This document shows positions 46,031-55,451 of a stretch of 64,000 bases of DNA, piece by piece. Origin of the DNA: Pseudomonas veronii (GTDB lineage: Bacteria > Pseudomonadota > Gammaproteobacteria > Pseudomonadales > Pseudomonadaceae); contig NZ_JYLL01000022.1 of NCBI RefSeq assembly GCF_001439695.1, positions 30,027 to 94,026 on the forward strand, read 5' to 3'. Each line of letters opens with the position of its first letter. The first letter of the stretch is position 1. Under the pieces are notes generated by a model. It was given only the letters and a program-made list of their open reading frames with translations. It was not told the origin of the DNA and made no database searches. Position numbers and translations under genes: made by a program.

Positions 46031-47013
46031 ATGCCAAAACCCTGTCCACCCCAGCCACCTCCATCACCGCCGCGCCGCGCAATCGCCTGCGCCTGTCCCT
46101 CGACCGCTTCGGCCTGCCGCTGGTGTTTATCCTGCTGTGCGTGGTGATGGCGTTTTCCAGCGAATACTTCATGACCTGGCGCAACTGGATGGACATCCTG
46201 CGCCAGACCTCCATCAACGGCATCCTCGCCGTGGGCATGACCTACGTGATCCTGACCAAGGGCATCGACCTGTCCGTGGGTTCGATCCTCGCGTTTGCCG
46301 GGCTGTGCAGCGCGATGGTCGCGACCCAGGGTTACGGCCTGCTGGCGGCGGTGAGCGCCGGGATGTTCGCCGGGGCGATGCTCGGCGTGGTGAACGGCTT
46401 CATGGTCGCCAACCTGTCGATCCCGCCGTTCGTGGCAACCCTCGGCATGCTCAGCATTGCGCGCGGCATGACCTTCATCCTCAACGACGGCAGCCCGATC
46501 ACCGACCTGCCGGATGCCTACCTGGCGCTGGGCATTGGCAAGATCGGTCCGATCGGCATCCCCATCATCATCTTTGCCGTGGTCGCGCTGATCTTCTGGA
46601 TGGTGCTGCGCTACACCACTTACGGCCGCTATGTGTACGCGGTGGGCGGCAATGAAAAGAGCGCGCGCACCTCCGGCATCGGCGTGCGCAAGGTGATGTT
46701 TTCGGTGTACGTGGTCTCGGGCCTGCTCGCCGGGCTGGCCGGCGTGGTGTTGTCGGCGCGCACCACTTCCGCCCTGCCCCAGGCTGGGGTGTCCTATGAG
46801 CTGGACGCGATTGCCGCCGTGGTGATCGGCGGCACCAGCTTGTCGGGCGGCACCGGCAGCATTGTCGGCACGCTGTTCGGCGCGCTGTTGATCGGCGTGA
46901 TCAACAACGGGCTGAACCTGCTCGGTGTGTCGTCCTATTACCAGCAGGTCGCCAAGGGCCTGATCATCGTGTTCGCAGTACTGATCGACGTGTGGCGCAA
47001 GAAAAAACGCTAG
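46027..47013 (+). CDS. Ribose-type sugar/polyol ABC importer, permease
   Basis: 328 residues, RbsC-like (BPD_transp_2), with about ten membrane segments; GMTYVILTKGIDLSVGSILA and AIAAVVIGGTSLSGGTGSIVG are signature stretches. It starts in an ATGA overlap with the ATPase gene. A single permease would form a homodimer. Confidence 0.94.
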   Translation: MNAKTLSTPATSITAAPRNRLRLSLDRFGLPLVFILLCVVMAFSSEYFMTWRNWMDILRQTSINGILAVGMTYVILTKGIDLSVGSILAFAGLCSAMVATQGYGLLAAVSAGMFAGAMLGVVNGFMVANLSIPPFVATLGMLSIARGMTFILNDGSPITDLPDAYLALGIGKIGPIGIPIIIFAVVALIFWMVLRYTTYGRYVYAVGGNEKSARTSGIGVRKVMFSVYVVSGLLAGLAGVVLSARTTSALPQAGVSYELDAIAAVVIGGTSLSGGTGSIVGTLFGALLIGVINNGLNLLGVSSYYQQVAKGLIIVFAVLIDVWRKKKR

Positions 47014-47050
47014 AGAACGACCCAACTACAACAATAACGGAGTTCCCCTC

Positions 47051-48058
47051 ATGAAACTTGGTACCACCTTGGCCGCCGTGGCGGCCCTCTCCCTGCTCGC
47101 CAGCAGTATCGCCGTGGCCGCCGACGGCAAGACCTACAAGGTCGGCGCAGCCGTCTACGGCCTCAAGGGCCAGTTCATGCAGAACTGGGTCCGCGAGCTC
47201 AAGGAACACCCGGCGGTCAAGGACGGCACCGTGCAATTGACCGTGTTCGACGGCAATTACGACGCCCTGACGCAGAACAACCAGATCGAAAACATGGTGA
47301 CCCAACACTACGACGCGATCCTGTTCGTGCCCATCGACACCAAGGCCGGCGTCGGCAGCGTGAAGCAGGCCATGAGCAACGACGTGGTGGTGATCGCCTC
47401 CAACACCAAAGTGGCCGACGCCGCCGTGCCGTATGTGGGCAACGACGACGTCGAAGGCGGCCGCCTGCAGGCCCAGGCCATGGTCGACAAGCTCAACGGC
47501 AAGGGTAACGTGGTGATCATCCAGGGCCCGATTGGCCAGTCGGCGCAGATCGACCGGGAAAAAGGCGAGCTGGAAGTGCTGGGCAAACACCCCGGCATCA
47601 AGATCATCGAGAAAAAAACCGCCAACTGGGACCGCGCCCAGGCCCTGGCGCTGACTGAAGACTGGCTCAACGCCCACCCCAAAGGCATCAACGGCGTGAT
47701 CGCGCAGAACGACGACATGGCCCTGGGCGCTGTGCAGGCCCTGAAGTCCCACGGACTGACCTCCAAGGACGTGCCCGTCACCTCGATCGACGGCATGCCG
47801 GATGCGATCCAGGCGGCGAAGAAAGACGAAGTCACCACCTTCCTCCAGGACGCCCAGGCCCAGTCCCAAGGCGCATTGGACGTGGCATTGCGCGCCCTCG
47901 CCGGCAAGGACTACACACCGCAATCGGTGATCTGGGAACGTTATGCCAAGGACGTGAAATGGGCCGACGGCACCGCCAAGACCTACATCCTGCCGTGGGT
48001 GCCGGTGACCAACGCCAATGCCGACGCGCTGTACCAACAAGTCAGCGGCGGCAAGTAA
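47051..48058 (+). CDS. Ribose-type sugar/polyol ABC importer, periplasmic binding protein
   Basis: 335 residues with signal peptide MKLGTTLAAVAALSLLASS through AVA. Peripla_BP_4 family: FMQNWVRELKEHPAV, NQIENMVTQHYDAILFVPID and IAQNDDMALGAVQALKS with the hinge acids. Similar proteins bind sugars or polyols such as ribose, xylitol or erythritol. It is the last gene of the importer operon; the next genes are separated by a REP pair. Confidence 0.92.
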   Translation: MKLGTTLAAVAALSLLASSIAVAADGKTYKVGAAVYGLKGQFMQNWVRELKEHPAVKDGTVQLTVFDGNYDALTQNNQIENMVTQHYDAILFVPIDTKAGVGSVKQAMSNDVVVIASNTKVADAAVPYVGNDDVEGGRLQAQAMVDKLNGKGNVVIIQGPIGQSAQIDREKGELEVLGKHPGIKIIEKKTANWDRAQALALTEDWLNAHPKGINGVIAQNDDMALGAVQALKSHGLTSKDVPVTSIDGMPDAIQAAKKDEVTTFLQDAQAQSQGALDVALRALAGKDYTPQSVIWERYAKDVKWADGTAKTYILPWVPVTNANADALYQQVSGGK

Positions 48059-48080
48059 CTACTGGCTTAAAACACACTCA

Positions 48081-48197
48081 AGTGTGGGAGCAAGTGTGGG
48101 AGCAAATGTGGGAGGGGGCTTGCCCCCGATAGCGGTGCACCAGTGATAGATCAGGTGACTGACACACCGCCATCGGGGGCAAGCCCCCTCCCACATT
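48081..48197. repeat. REP inverted pair preceded by tandem REP heads
   Basis: A perfect pair has 26-base arms at 48105-48130 and 48172-48197. Just before it, GTGTGGGAGCAA is repeated twice in tandem (48082-48105 region), copies of the REP head with a different continuation. This looks like slippage or nested REP insertion. Confidence 0.85.
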
Positions 48198-48230
48198 GAA
48201 TCTCCAGTGCTATTAAAAGAGGAGTCATTC

Positions 48231-48986
48231 ATGTCTGGATTCTGGAACCAAGCCTTCGACCTCACCGGCCGTTGCGCGGTGATCACCGGCGGTGCCGCCG
48301 GCATCGGCCTGGCCTGCGCCAGCCTGCTGGTCGAACGCGGCGCGCGGGTGGCGCTGCTGGACCGCGACCCGGCGGTGGTGGCCGTGGCCGCCAGCCTCGG
48401 CGCCGAGCATCTGGGCATTGCCGTCGACCTCAGCCAGATCGACCAGGTGCAACACAGCGTCGACCGGGTTTTCGCCCACTTCCAACGCCTCGATTACCTG
48501 ATCAACAGCGCCGGCGTGGCCTTGCTGGACAAGGCCATCGACGTCAGCGAAAGCGCCTGGGACACCACCCTCGACATCAACCTCAAGGCCAGCTTCTTTG
48601 TCGCCCAGGCCTGCGCCCGGCACATGCTCGCCCAGGGCGGCGGGCGCATCGTCAACCTGGCCTCCCAGGCCGCGGTGATCGGCCTGGACCGGCATGTCGC
48701 GTATTGCGCGAGCAAAGCGGCCATCGTCGGCATGACCAAGGTATTGGCCATGGAATGGGCGCCACAGATCAACGTCAACGCCATCTCCCCCACCATCGTC
48801 GAGACCGCGCTGGGCAAGCAGGCCTGGGCCGGCGAAGTCGGCGAACGGGCCAAATTGCAGATCCCGGCGGGCCGCTTTGCCCAGCCGGAAGAAATCGCCG
48901 GGCTGGCGTTGTACCTGCTCAGCGACGCGGCACAAATGATCACCGGCGCCAACATGGTGATCGACGGCGGCTACAGCATTCAATAA
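48231..48986 (+). CDS. Short-chain dehydrogenase, probable threitol/polyol dehydrogenase
   Basis: 251 residues, classical SDR. Cofactor site TGGAAGIGLA, with D in ALLDRD suggesting NAD; NSAG; catalytic Ser in NLASQA, Tyr/Lys in YCASK; C-terminal NMVIDGGYS. Domain and context resemble the D-threitol dehydrogenase (DthD) of mycobacteria, which makes D-erythrulose. AGAGGAG lies ahead of the start. Other polyols are possible. Confidence 0.85.
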   Translation: MSGFWNQAFDLTGRCAVITGGAAGIGLACASLLVERGARVALLDRDPAVVAVAASLGAEHLGIAVDLSQIDQVQHSVDRVFAHFQRLDYLINSAGVALLDKAIDVSESAWDTTLDINLKASFFVAQACARHMLAQGGGRIVNLASQAAVIGLDRHVAYCASKAAIVGMTKVLAMEWAPQINVNAISPTIVETALGKQAWAGEVGERAKLQIPAGRFAQPEEIAGLALYLLSDAAQMITGANMVIDGGYSIQ

Positions 48987-49013
48987 TTCATCTATTTGTC
49001 GTGAGGTTTTGTC

Positions 49014-50129
49014 ATGTCCACCGTTACCGAACGCACGCCCGAGCAACTCACCCCGATCATCCCGAAAACCATGCAGGCCGTGGTCTGCCATGGCCCGGAA
49101 GACTACCGCCTGGAAACCGTCGACGTGCCCACCCCCGGCCCCGATGAAATCCTCACCAAGGTCGAGCTGTGCGGCATTTGCATGGGCGACATCAAGACCT
49201 ATCGCGGCGCCCCGTCGTTCTGGGGCGACGCCGAGCAACCGCGCTACGTCAAGCCGCCGATGATCCCCGGCCACGAATTCGTCTGCCGCGTGGTAGCCCT
49301 CGGCCCCGGCGCGGAAAAGCGCGGGGTGAAGGTCGGCGACCGGGTGATCTCGGAACAGATCGTGCCGTGCTGGGGTTGCCGCTTCTGCAACCACGGCCAG
49401 TACTGGATGTGCCAGAAACACGACCTGTATGGCTTCCAGAACAATGTGCAGGGCGCCATGGCGCAGTACATGATCTTCACCAAGGAAGGCATCATCCATA
49501 AGGTGCCGGACTCGATTGCGCCGGACGAGGCGATCCTGATCGAACCGCTGGCCTGCTCGCTGCACGCGGCGGAGCGCGCCAATGTAGATTTCGACGACGT
49601 GGTGGTGGTCGCCGGCGCCGGTACGCTGGGCCTGGGGATCATCGGCGCGGTACGCATGCGCAATCCGAAAAAACTGATCGTGCTCGACATGAAACCCGAA
49701 CGCGCCGCCCTCGCCCTGCGCATGGGCGCCGACGAAGTGTGGAACCCGGCCGAGGTGGACGTGCTGGCGAAGATCCGCGCAATCACCGACGGCTACGGCT
49801 GCGACATCTATATCGAAGCCACCGGTCATCACAAGGCCGTCAACCAGGGCCTGGCGATGCTGCGCAAACTCGGGCGATTCGTTGAGTTCAGCGTGTTCAA
49901 CGACGAGGCTACGGTGGATTGGTCGATCATCGGCGACCGCAAGGAACTGGACATCCTCGGCTCGCACCTGGGGCCGTACATGTACCCGCGCGCCATCGAC
50001 TTTATCGGCAACCGCAAGATCGACATGCGTGACGTCGTGACCCACAAGTTCGCCCTGGCGGACTTCAAGGAAGCGTTTGCGGTGATGGAGCGAGGCGACA
50101 AATCACTCAAGGTCGTCCTCGAACCCTAA
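49014..50129 (+). CDS. eltD: Zinc-dependent erythritol/L-threitol-type dehydrogenase
   Basis: 371 residues, medium-chain alcohol dehydrogenase. Catalytic zinc ligands lie in VELCGICMGDI and PGHEFVC; the structural zinc site is CWGCRFCNHGQYWMC. The Rossmann motif is VAGAGTLGLGIIGAV. Relatives named EltD oxidise erythritol to D-erythrulose and L-threitol to L-erythrulose. Together with the SDR, kinase subunits and RpiB-type isomerase this gives a full path to erythrose 4-phosphate. Confidence 0.84.
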   Translation: MSTVTERTPEQLTPIIPKTMQAVVCHGPEDYRLETVDVPTPGPDEILTKVELCGICMGDIKTYRGAPSFWGDAEQPRYVKPPMIPGHEFVCRVVALGPGAEKRGVKVGDRVISEQIVPCWGCRFCNHGQYWMCQKHDLYGFQNNVQGAMAQYMIFTKEGIIHKVPDSIAPDEAILIEPLACSLHAAERANVDFDDVVVVAGAGTLGLGIIGAVRMRNPKKLIVLDMKPERAALALRMGADEVWNPAEVDVLAKIRAITDGYGCDIYIEATGHHKAVNQGLAMLRKLGRFVEFSVFNDEATVDWSIIGDRKELDILGSHLGPYMYPRAIDFIGNRKIDMRDVVTHKFALADFKEAFAVMERGDKSLKVVLEP

Positions 50130-50185
50130 GCACACCACACTGAACAGCTGTGAACCCATAAAACAAGAACACAGGAACCCGCGTT

Positions 50186-51187
50186 ATGAATCGAGTCATC
50201 AACGATCCGGACCACGTGGTCGAGGACATGCTGCGCGGCATCCTGGTCGCGCATCCGCAATTGCGCCAGTACGAAACCAATCCACGGGTCATCGTCAAAG
50301 CCAAACCGTCGGGCCAAGGCCGCGTCGGCATCGTCACCGGCGGCGGCTCGGGCCATGAGCCGGCCTTCCTCGGCTACGTCGGCCCCGGCCTGGTCGACGC
50401 CGTGGCCGTCGGCGAGATCTTTTCCTCGCCCACCGCCAAGAGCTTCTTCGATGCGTTCCGCGCCGCCGACCACGGCGCTGGCGTGGCCTGCCTGTACGGC
50501 AACTATGCCGGCGACAACATGAACGTGAAGCTGGCAATGAAAATGGCCGCCAGCAAAGACATGCGTATCCGCACCGTGGTCGCCAACGACGACGTGGCGT
50601 CCGCGCCCAAGGCCGAGATCGCCAAGCGGCGCGGCGTGGCCGGGGAAATCTTCATGTGGAAGATCGGCGGTGCCGCCGCTGCCCAGCACTACGACCTGGA
50701 CGGTGTGATCCGCGTCGCCCAGAAAGCCGTCGACCACTGCCGCTCGATCGGCATCGGCCTCACCCCCTGCACCATTGCCGCCGTGGGCAAGCCGAACTTC
50801 GAGATTGCGGACGGCCAGATGGAACTGGGCATCGGCCATCACGGCGAACCGGGCATCGAAGTCATCCCGATCGAACCCGCCGCCGCCATGGCCGAGCGCA
50901 TGCTCGCGCCGATCCTCGCCGACCGCGACTTCAGCCAGGACGACAGCGTGGTGGTGCTGGTCTCCGGCCTCGGCGCCACGCCGGTGATGGAGTTGTATAT
51001 TTTCTACGCCGAGGTGGAACGCCAACTCACCGCCAAGGGTTTGAAAATCCACCGTTGCTACGTGGGCAACTACTTCACGTCCCTGGAAATGATGGGCGTG
51101 ACCCTGACCCTGCTCGGCCTCGACACCGAGCTGAAAACCCTGATCGACCAACCCTGCCGTTCCATCGGCATGACCCAGGCGGAGTGA
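50186..51187 (+). CDS. dhaK: DhaK-type kinase subunit (substrate binding), probable erythrulose kinase
   Basis: 333 residues, DhaK domain. GIVTGGGSGHEPAFLGYVG and the LGIGHHGEPGIE motif, whose His forms a hemiaminal with the keto substrate, are intact. DAK-family kinases phosphorylate dihydroxyacetone or erythrulose. In known erythritol/threitol pathways DerK/LerK are single DhaK-DhaL chains; here the two parts are separate genes three bases apart. No PTS DhaM gene is in the window. Confidence 0.87.
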   Translation: MNRVINDPDHVVEDMLRGILVAHPQLRQYETNPRVIVKAKPSGQGRVGIVTGGGSGHEPAFLGYVGPGLVDAVAVGEIFSSPTAKSFFDAFRAADHGAGVACLYGNYAGDNMNVKLAMKMAASKDMRIRTVVANDDVASAPKAEIAKRRGVAGEIFMWKIGGAAAAQHYDLDGVIRVAQKAVDHCRSIGIGLTPCTIAAVGKPNFEIADGQMELGIGHHGEPGIEVIPIEPAAAMAERMLAPILADRDFSQDDSVVVLVSGLGATPVMELYIFYAEVERQLTAKGLKIHRCYVGNYFTSLEMMGVTLTLLGLDTELKTLIDQPCRSIGMTQAE

Positions 51188-51190
51188 ACC

Positions 51191-51835
51191 ATGAGCGAGC
51201 ATTTTTCCACCCGCGACGGCAGCGCCATCGTCGCCGACCTGGTCAGCGTGATCGTGGCCAACCGTGAGTACCTCAGCGAAATCGACGGCGCGATTGGCGA
51301 CGGCGACCACGGCATCAACATGGCCAAGGGCTTCGCCCATTGCGGGCGTGCGATCGAAGGCCGCCAACTGAGCCTGGCCGAAGCCCTGGACGAACTGACC
51401 CTGAGCCTGATGGAAGGCATCGGCGGCTCCATGGGGCCGTTGTACGGCAGCCTGTTTATCGGCATGGCCGATGAAGTGCGCGGCTGCGAAGACATCGACG
51501 CGGCCACCTTCACTCACCTGCTGCGCGGCGGCCTGACCTCGTTGCAGGACATCACCGAGGCCGGCGTGGGTGACAAGTGCCTGATGGACACCTTGATCCC
51601 GGCGGTCGAAGCATTCGAGCGGGCCCATGCGCAGGGGGCGTCCTTCGGCGATGCGCTCGACGCGATGAAAACCGCCGCCTCACAGGGGCGCGACTCGACC
51701 AAGGACCTGGTGGCCAAGATCGGCCGCGCCAGCCGCCTGGGCGAACGCTCACTGGGCGTGCTGGATGCCGGCGCGGTGTCGTGCTGCCTGATCCTCACCC
51801 GCCTGGCCGATTCCGTGCAGCCGCGGCTGGTGTAA
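51191..51835 (+). CDS. dhaL: DhaL-type kinase subunit (nucleotide binding)
   Basis: 214 residues, DhaL domain. IDGAIGDGDHGINMAKGF holds the Mg2+-binding Asp residues, GGSMGPLYG and GDKCLMDTL complete the ADP/ATP pocket, and GERSLGVLDAGA ends the domain. The gap of three bases to dhaK implies coupling. With no DhaM phospho-donor nearby, it probably uses free ATP, or a DhaM elsewhere in the genome. Confidence 0.87.
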   Translation: MSEHFSTRDGSAIVADLVSVIVANREYLSEIDGAIGDGDHGINMAKGFAHCGRAIEGRQLSLAEALDELTLSLMEGIGGSMGPLYGSLFIGMADEVRGCEDIDAATFTHLLRGGLTSLQDITEAGVGDKCLMDTLIPAVEAFERAHAQGASFGDALDAMKTAASQGRDSTKDLVAKIGRASRLGERSLGVLDAGAVSCCLILTRLADSVQPRLV

Positions 51836-51839
51836 CGCC

Positions 51840-52712
51840 TCAGGCTGGCGCTTGCTTGACCTGCTGGATATACCGCGCCACCGCCGGCGCTTGCTCGAAG
51901 CGCCGGTGAATCAACGACAGCCACGACGCCGCCTCACTGCCCTGGATACTGCGATAGACCACGCCCGGCAGACTCACATGCCCGACCACCGACGCCGGCA
52001 CCACGGCCACGCCCTGCCCCAACGACACCAATGCCACCACCGCGACCAACCCGCCCGGCTGCGGCCCCAGGCGCGGCGCATAACCGCCTTGGGCGGCGAC
52101 GTGCAACGTGCCGCTGATCTGCTCCGGCAGGATAAACGTCTCGTTTTGCAGATGCTCGCAACCGATGCCCTTCAAGCCCAGTAACCAGGAATCCTGGGGC
52201 AGCGCCAGCACGAAACCTTCGCGGTGCAGGCGTACCGCCTCCACGCCGTCGGGCAACGTCATCGGCGAACGGATGTAGCCTATGTCGTAGCGCCCATCCG
52301 CCACCGCGCCGGGCAAGGTCGCCATCGCACATTCGCGCACGTTCACGCTGACGTCGGGAAACGCCTGGCTGAACCCGTGCATTTGTCGCTGCAACACCCC
52401 GGAATACACCGCCGAAGCCACGTAGCCCAATTCGATGTGGCCGGTCTCGCCACGCCCGGCACGCTGGGCACTGCGCTGGGCAAATTCGAATTGACGCACG
52501 GTGGCTTCGGCCTCGACCAGCAGCGCCGCGCCGGCTTCGGTCAGGCTGACTTCGCGCTGCTGACGGATAAACAAGCGCGTGCCCAGGCTGGTTTCCATGT
52601 CCTGGATCTGCCGGCTCAAGGTCGGCGGGGCGATGCCCAACTGCTCGGCGGCGCGAGTGAAGTTGCGCTGTCGGGCCACGGCCAGGAAGTAGCGAAAATG
52701 GCGGATGTCCAT
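51840..52712 (-). CDS. LysR family transcriptional regulator
   Basis: 290 residues. HTH at about 4-60 (NFTRAAEQLGIAPPTLSRQIQDME), then two effector subdomains with GYVASAVYSGVL and a C-terminal VALVSLGQGVAVVP stretch. It converges on dhaL (four-base gap) and diverges from the DHA2 efflux gene 150 bases away, so that gene is the likely target. Confidence 0.92.
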   Translation of the reverse strand: MDIRHFRYFLAVARQRNFTRAAEQLGIAPPTLSRQIQDMETSLGTRLFIRQQREVSLTEAGAALLVEAEATVRQFEFAQRSAQRAGRGETGHIELGYVASAVYSGVLQRQMHGFSQAFPDVSVNVRECAMATLPGAVADGRYDIGYIRSPMTLPDGVEAVRLHREGFVLALPQDSWLLGLKGIGCEHLQNETFILPEQISGTLHVAAQGGYAPRLGPQPGGLVAVVALVSLGQGVAVVPASVVGHVSLPGVVYRSIQGSEAASWLSLIHRRFEQAPAVARYIQQVKQAPA

Positions 52713-52862
52713 ACGAAGATTAGCTCAAAGGTAATGAAGTGCTTCGCCGTGGCTAACAAAGGCAGCAGCGTGCGGGGATAAGCTCAAGGTACTTCAACAG
52801 TAGAGAGCCCTTGCGATGTCCGTCAACTGCCTTTTCCATATTGCCTGTAGGGTAATTACAGC

Positions 52863-54371
52863 ATGAGCCGGGTCAGTCCACGCCTGACACTGCTGACCGC
52901 TTCCGGCGTCTGCTCGCTGATCGTGCTCGACACCAATATCGTCGCCGTCACCCTGCCGAGTATCGCCCGCGACCTGGGGGCCAACTTCGCGGATATCGAG
53001 TGGGTGGTCAGCGCCTATATGCTCGCCTTCGCCGCGCTGTTGTTGCCCGCCGGCAGCGTCGCCGACCGCTTCGGCCGCAAGAGGAGCCTGATCTGGGGCC
53101 TGGGTATTTTCATCCTCGCCTCCCTCGGCTGCGGCGCCGCGCCCAGCGCGCTGTGGCTGGATATCGCGCGCGCCGTCAAAGGCGTCGGCGCCGCGCTGCT
53201 GCTCACCTCGGCGCTCGCCTCCATTGGCCACACCTTCCACGACGAAGTGGAGCGGGCCAAGGCCTGGGCGTTCTGGGGCGCGTGCATGGGCGTGGCAATG
53301 ACCGCCGCACCGACCCTCGGCGGCTTGATCACCGAGTACCTGGGCTGGCGCTGGATTTTCTACCTCAACCTGCCGGTGGGCCTGGGGTTGATGGCGCTGG
53401 TGCTGCACGCCATCCCCGAGTCCCGCGATACCCTGGCTGCGCGGCTCGACCCGTGGGGCAGCCTGGCATTCAGCGCCAGCCTGCTGTGTTTGATCTGGGG
53501 GTTGATCGAGGCCAACCGCATCGGCTGGGACAACCCGCTGACCTACGCGCGCCTGCTCGGTGGCGGGTTGCTCCTGGGCGTTTTCGTGCTGGTCGAGCGG
53601 CTGCAGCAGCGGCCGATGGTCGACCTGCAACTGTTCCGTCACCCGCGCTTTATCGGCGCCCTGCTGGGCATGTTCGCCTACGCCGGCTGCGCCCAGGTGA
53701 TGATGACGTTGCTGCCGTTTTACCTGCAGAACGGCCTGGGCTTTTCGGCGATTGCCTCGGGCCTGGGCATGCTGCCGTTCGCGCTGACAATGCTGATTGG
53801 CCCACGGATCGGCGCACGCCTGGCGCAACGCTTGGCGCCGGCGACCATGATGGCCAGCGGTTTGACCCTCGTCGGCTGCGGCAACCTGTTGAGCGCCTGG
53901 GCGCTGAATGTCGGCGGCTACCTGCCCTTCGCCCTGGCGATTGCAGTCACCGGGGCCGGTGCCGGTTTGCTCAACGGTGATACGCAGAAAAACATCATGG
54001 CCTGCGTGCCACGGGAGCGTGCGGGGATGGCCTCGGGCATGAGCACCACCATGCGTTTCAGCGCGATCATGTTGGCGATTGGCGTGTATGGGGCACTGCT
54101 GAGCAGCCACAGCGAACAGTTGTTGCGCGAAAGTATCGACCCGCAATGGCAGGCGCAGGTGGCGGGAATCGCTTCGCGGGTGGTGGCGGGTGATATGCCG
54201 GCGGCGCTGAACCTGGTGCCCGAGGCGGCGCGGGTGAGGCTGCAACCGCTGGCGCGGCAGGCGTTTGTGGACGGGTTCAGCGGGGTGTTGTGGGTGGCAG
54301 GGTTATTGGGATTGCTCGGAGCGCTGGTGGTGGGGAGGCTGATGCGCAAGCCGATACCCACACCGAACTAA
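52863..54371 (+). CDS. MFS efflux transporter, DHA2 family (14 segments)
   Basis: 502 residues. Motif A is GSVADRFGRKR, and motif C-like YLGWRWIFYLNLPVG is typical of DHA2 drug exporters such as EmrB/QacA. About fourteen membrane segments and a long loop before the last one, ending in GLLGALVVGRLM. It exports a drug or metabolite using the proton gradient; the LysR gene beside it probably regulates it. No membrane-fusion partner is seen. Confidence 0.9.
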   Translation: MSRVSPRLTLLTASGVCSLIVLDTNIVAVTLPSIARDLGANFADIEWVVSAYMLAFAALLLPAGSVADRFGRKRSLIWGLGIFILASLGCGAAPSALWLDIARAVKGVGAALLLTSALASIGHTFHDEVERAKAWAFWGACMGVAMTAAPTLGGLITEYLGWRWIFYLNLPVGLGLMALVLHAIPESRDTLAARLDPWGSLAFSASLLCLIWGLIEANRIGWDNPLTYARLLGGGLLLGVFVLVERLQQRPMVDLQLFRHPRFIGALLGMFAYAGCAQVMMTLLPFYLQNGLGFSAIASGLGMLPFALTMLIGPRIGARLAQRLAPATMMASGLTLVGCGNLLSAWALNVGGYLPFALAIAVTGAGAGLLNGDTQKNIMACVPRERAGMASGMSTTMRFSAIMLAIGVYGALLSSHSEQLLRESIDPQWQAQVAGIASRVVAGDMPAALNLVPEAARVRLQPLARQAFVDGFSGVLWVAGLLGLLGALVVGRLMRKPIPTPN

Positions 54372-54400
54372 ATGTGGGAGGGAGCAAGCTCCCTCCCACA
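54372..54400. repeat. REP-type palindrome / likely bidirectional terminator
   Basis: TGTGGGAGGGAGC and its complement pair around a 2-base centre, immediately after the MFS stop and 25 bases before the sohB stop. The location between converging genes suits termination in both directions. Confidence 0.8.
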
Positions 54401-54425
54401 GGTATTAGCTATACCCCAAAAAGGC

Positions 54426-55451
54426 TTACCAGAACCGCTGCTGGGTCAACCGGCTCCACCAGGTCAGCAGCACGCGGTCCACCGAACCGCTGGCCGCCAG
54501 GCCCACGCGCTCTTGCAGGCTCTTGCGCTCAGAGTAATGCAGGTGGAATACCTCGGCGGTCTTGGCCTTGGTGGCCAGGTATTCGTCGCTGGTTTGCAGC
54601 TCGTCGACCAGTTGCTTGTCAAGGGCTGCAACACCCAGCCACACTTCCCCGGTCGCCACTTCGTCGATCGCCAGCTGCGGGCGATAGCGCGACACGAAGT
54701 TCTTGAACAACTGGTGAGTGATGTCCAGGTCTTCCTGGAACTTCTCCCGGCCCTTATCGGTGTTTTCGCCAAACACGGTGAGGGTGCGTTTGTATTCGCC
54801 GGCGGTCAGCACTTCAAAGTCGATATCGTGCTTTTTCAACAGGCGGTTGACGTTGGGCAACTGCGCCACCACCCCGATGGAACCGAGGATCGCGAACGGT
54901 GCGCTGATGATCTTCTCGCCAATGCACGCCATCATGTAGCCGCCGCTGGCCGCGACCTTGTCGATGCACACGGTCAACGGCACGCCCGCCTGGCGAATCC
55001 GCGCCAGTTGCGACGACGCCAACCCGTAGCTGTGAACCATGCCGCCGCCGCTTTCCAGGCGCAGCACCACTTCGTCCTTGGGCGTGGCCAGGCTCAGCAA
55101 GCCAGTGATTTCATGACGCAGGCTCTCGGTGGCCGAGGCCTTGATGTCGCCGTCGAAGTCGAGCACGAACACCCGTGGCTTGGCCTCGGGTTTCTTTTTG
55201 CTGTTCTTCTTTTCGGCTTTGCTTTCAGACTTGCGCAGGGCCTTGAGCTGATCCTTGTCGAGCACGGTCGATTCAAGGCGCTCGCGCAGGCCTTTGTAGA
55301 AATCATTCAGCTTGCTGACCTGCAACTGGCCAGCCGATTTGCGACGACCTTTGCTGCGCAGTGCCGCGAAGCTGATCAGTACCACCAGAATCGCGACCAC
55401 CAGGGTGACGGTCTTCGCCAGAAAGCTCGCGTATTCAGCCAAAAAATCCAT
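54426..55451 (-). CDS. sohB: SohB, inner-membrane serine protease of the SppA family
   Basis: 341 residues from the ATG at 55451 (AGGAG ahead). An N-terminal membrane segment (about 9-30) and a Lys-rich linker (SKAEKKNSKKKPEAK) precede the protease domain. The Ser nucleophile is in KVAASGGYMMA and the general-base Lys in AGEYKRTLTVFG, as in S49 peptidases. The active site is probably periplasmic. SohB degrades signal-peptide remnants or misfolded envelope proteins. Confidence 0.94.
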   Translation of the reverse strand: MDFLAEYASFLAKTVTLVVAILVVLISFAALRSKGRRKSAGQLQVSKLNDFYKGLRERLESTVLDKDQLKALRKSESKAEKKNSKKKPEAKPRVFVLDFDGDIKASATESLRHEITGLLSLATPKDEVVLRLESGGGMVHSYGLASSQLARIRQAGVPLTVCIDKVAASGGYMMACIGEKIISAPFAILGSIGVVAQLPNVNRLLKKHDIDFEVLTAGEYKRTLTVFGENTDKGREKFQEDLDITHQLFKNFVSRYRPQLAIDEVATGEVWLGVAALDKQLVDELQTSDEYLATKAKTAEVFHLHYSERKSLQERVGLAASGSVDRVLLTWWSRLTQQRFW

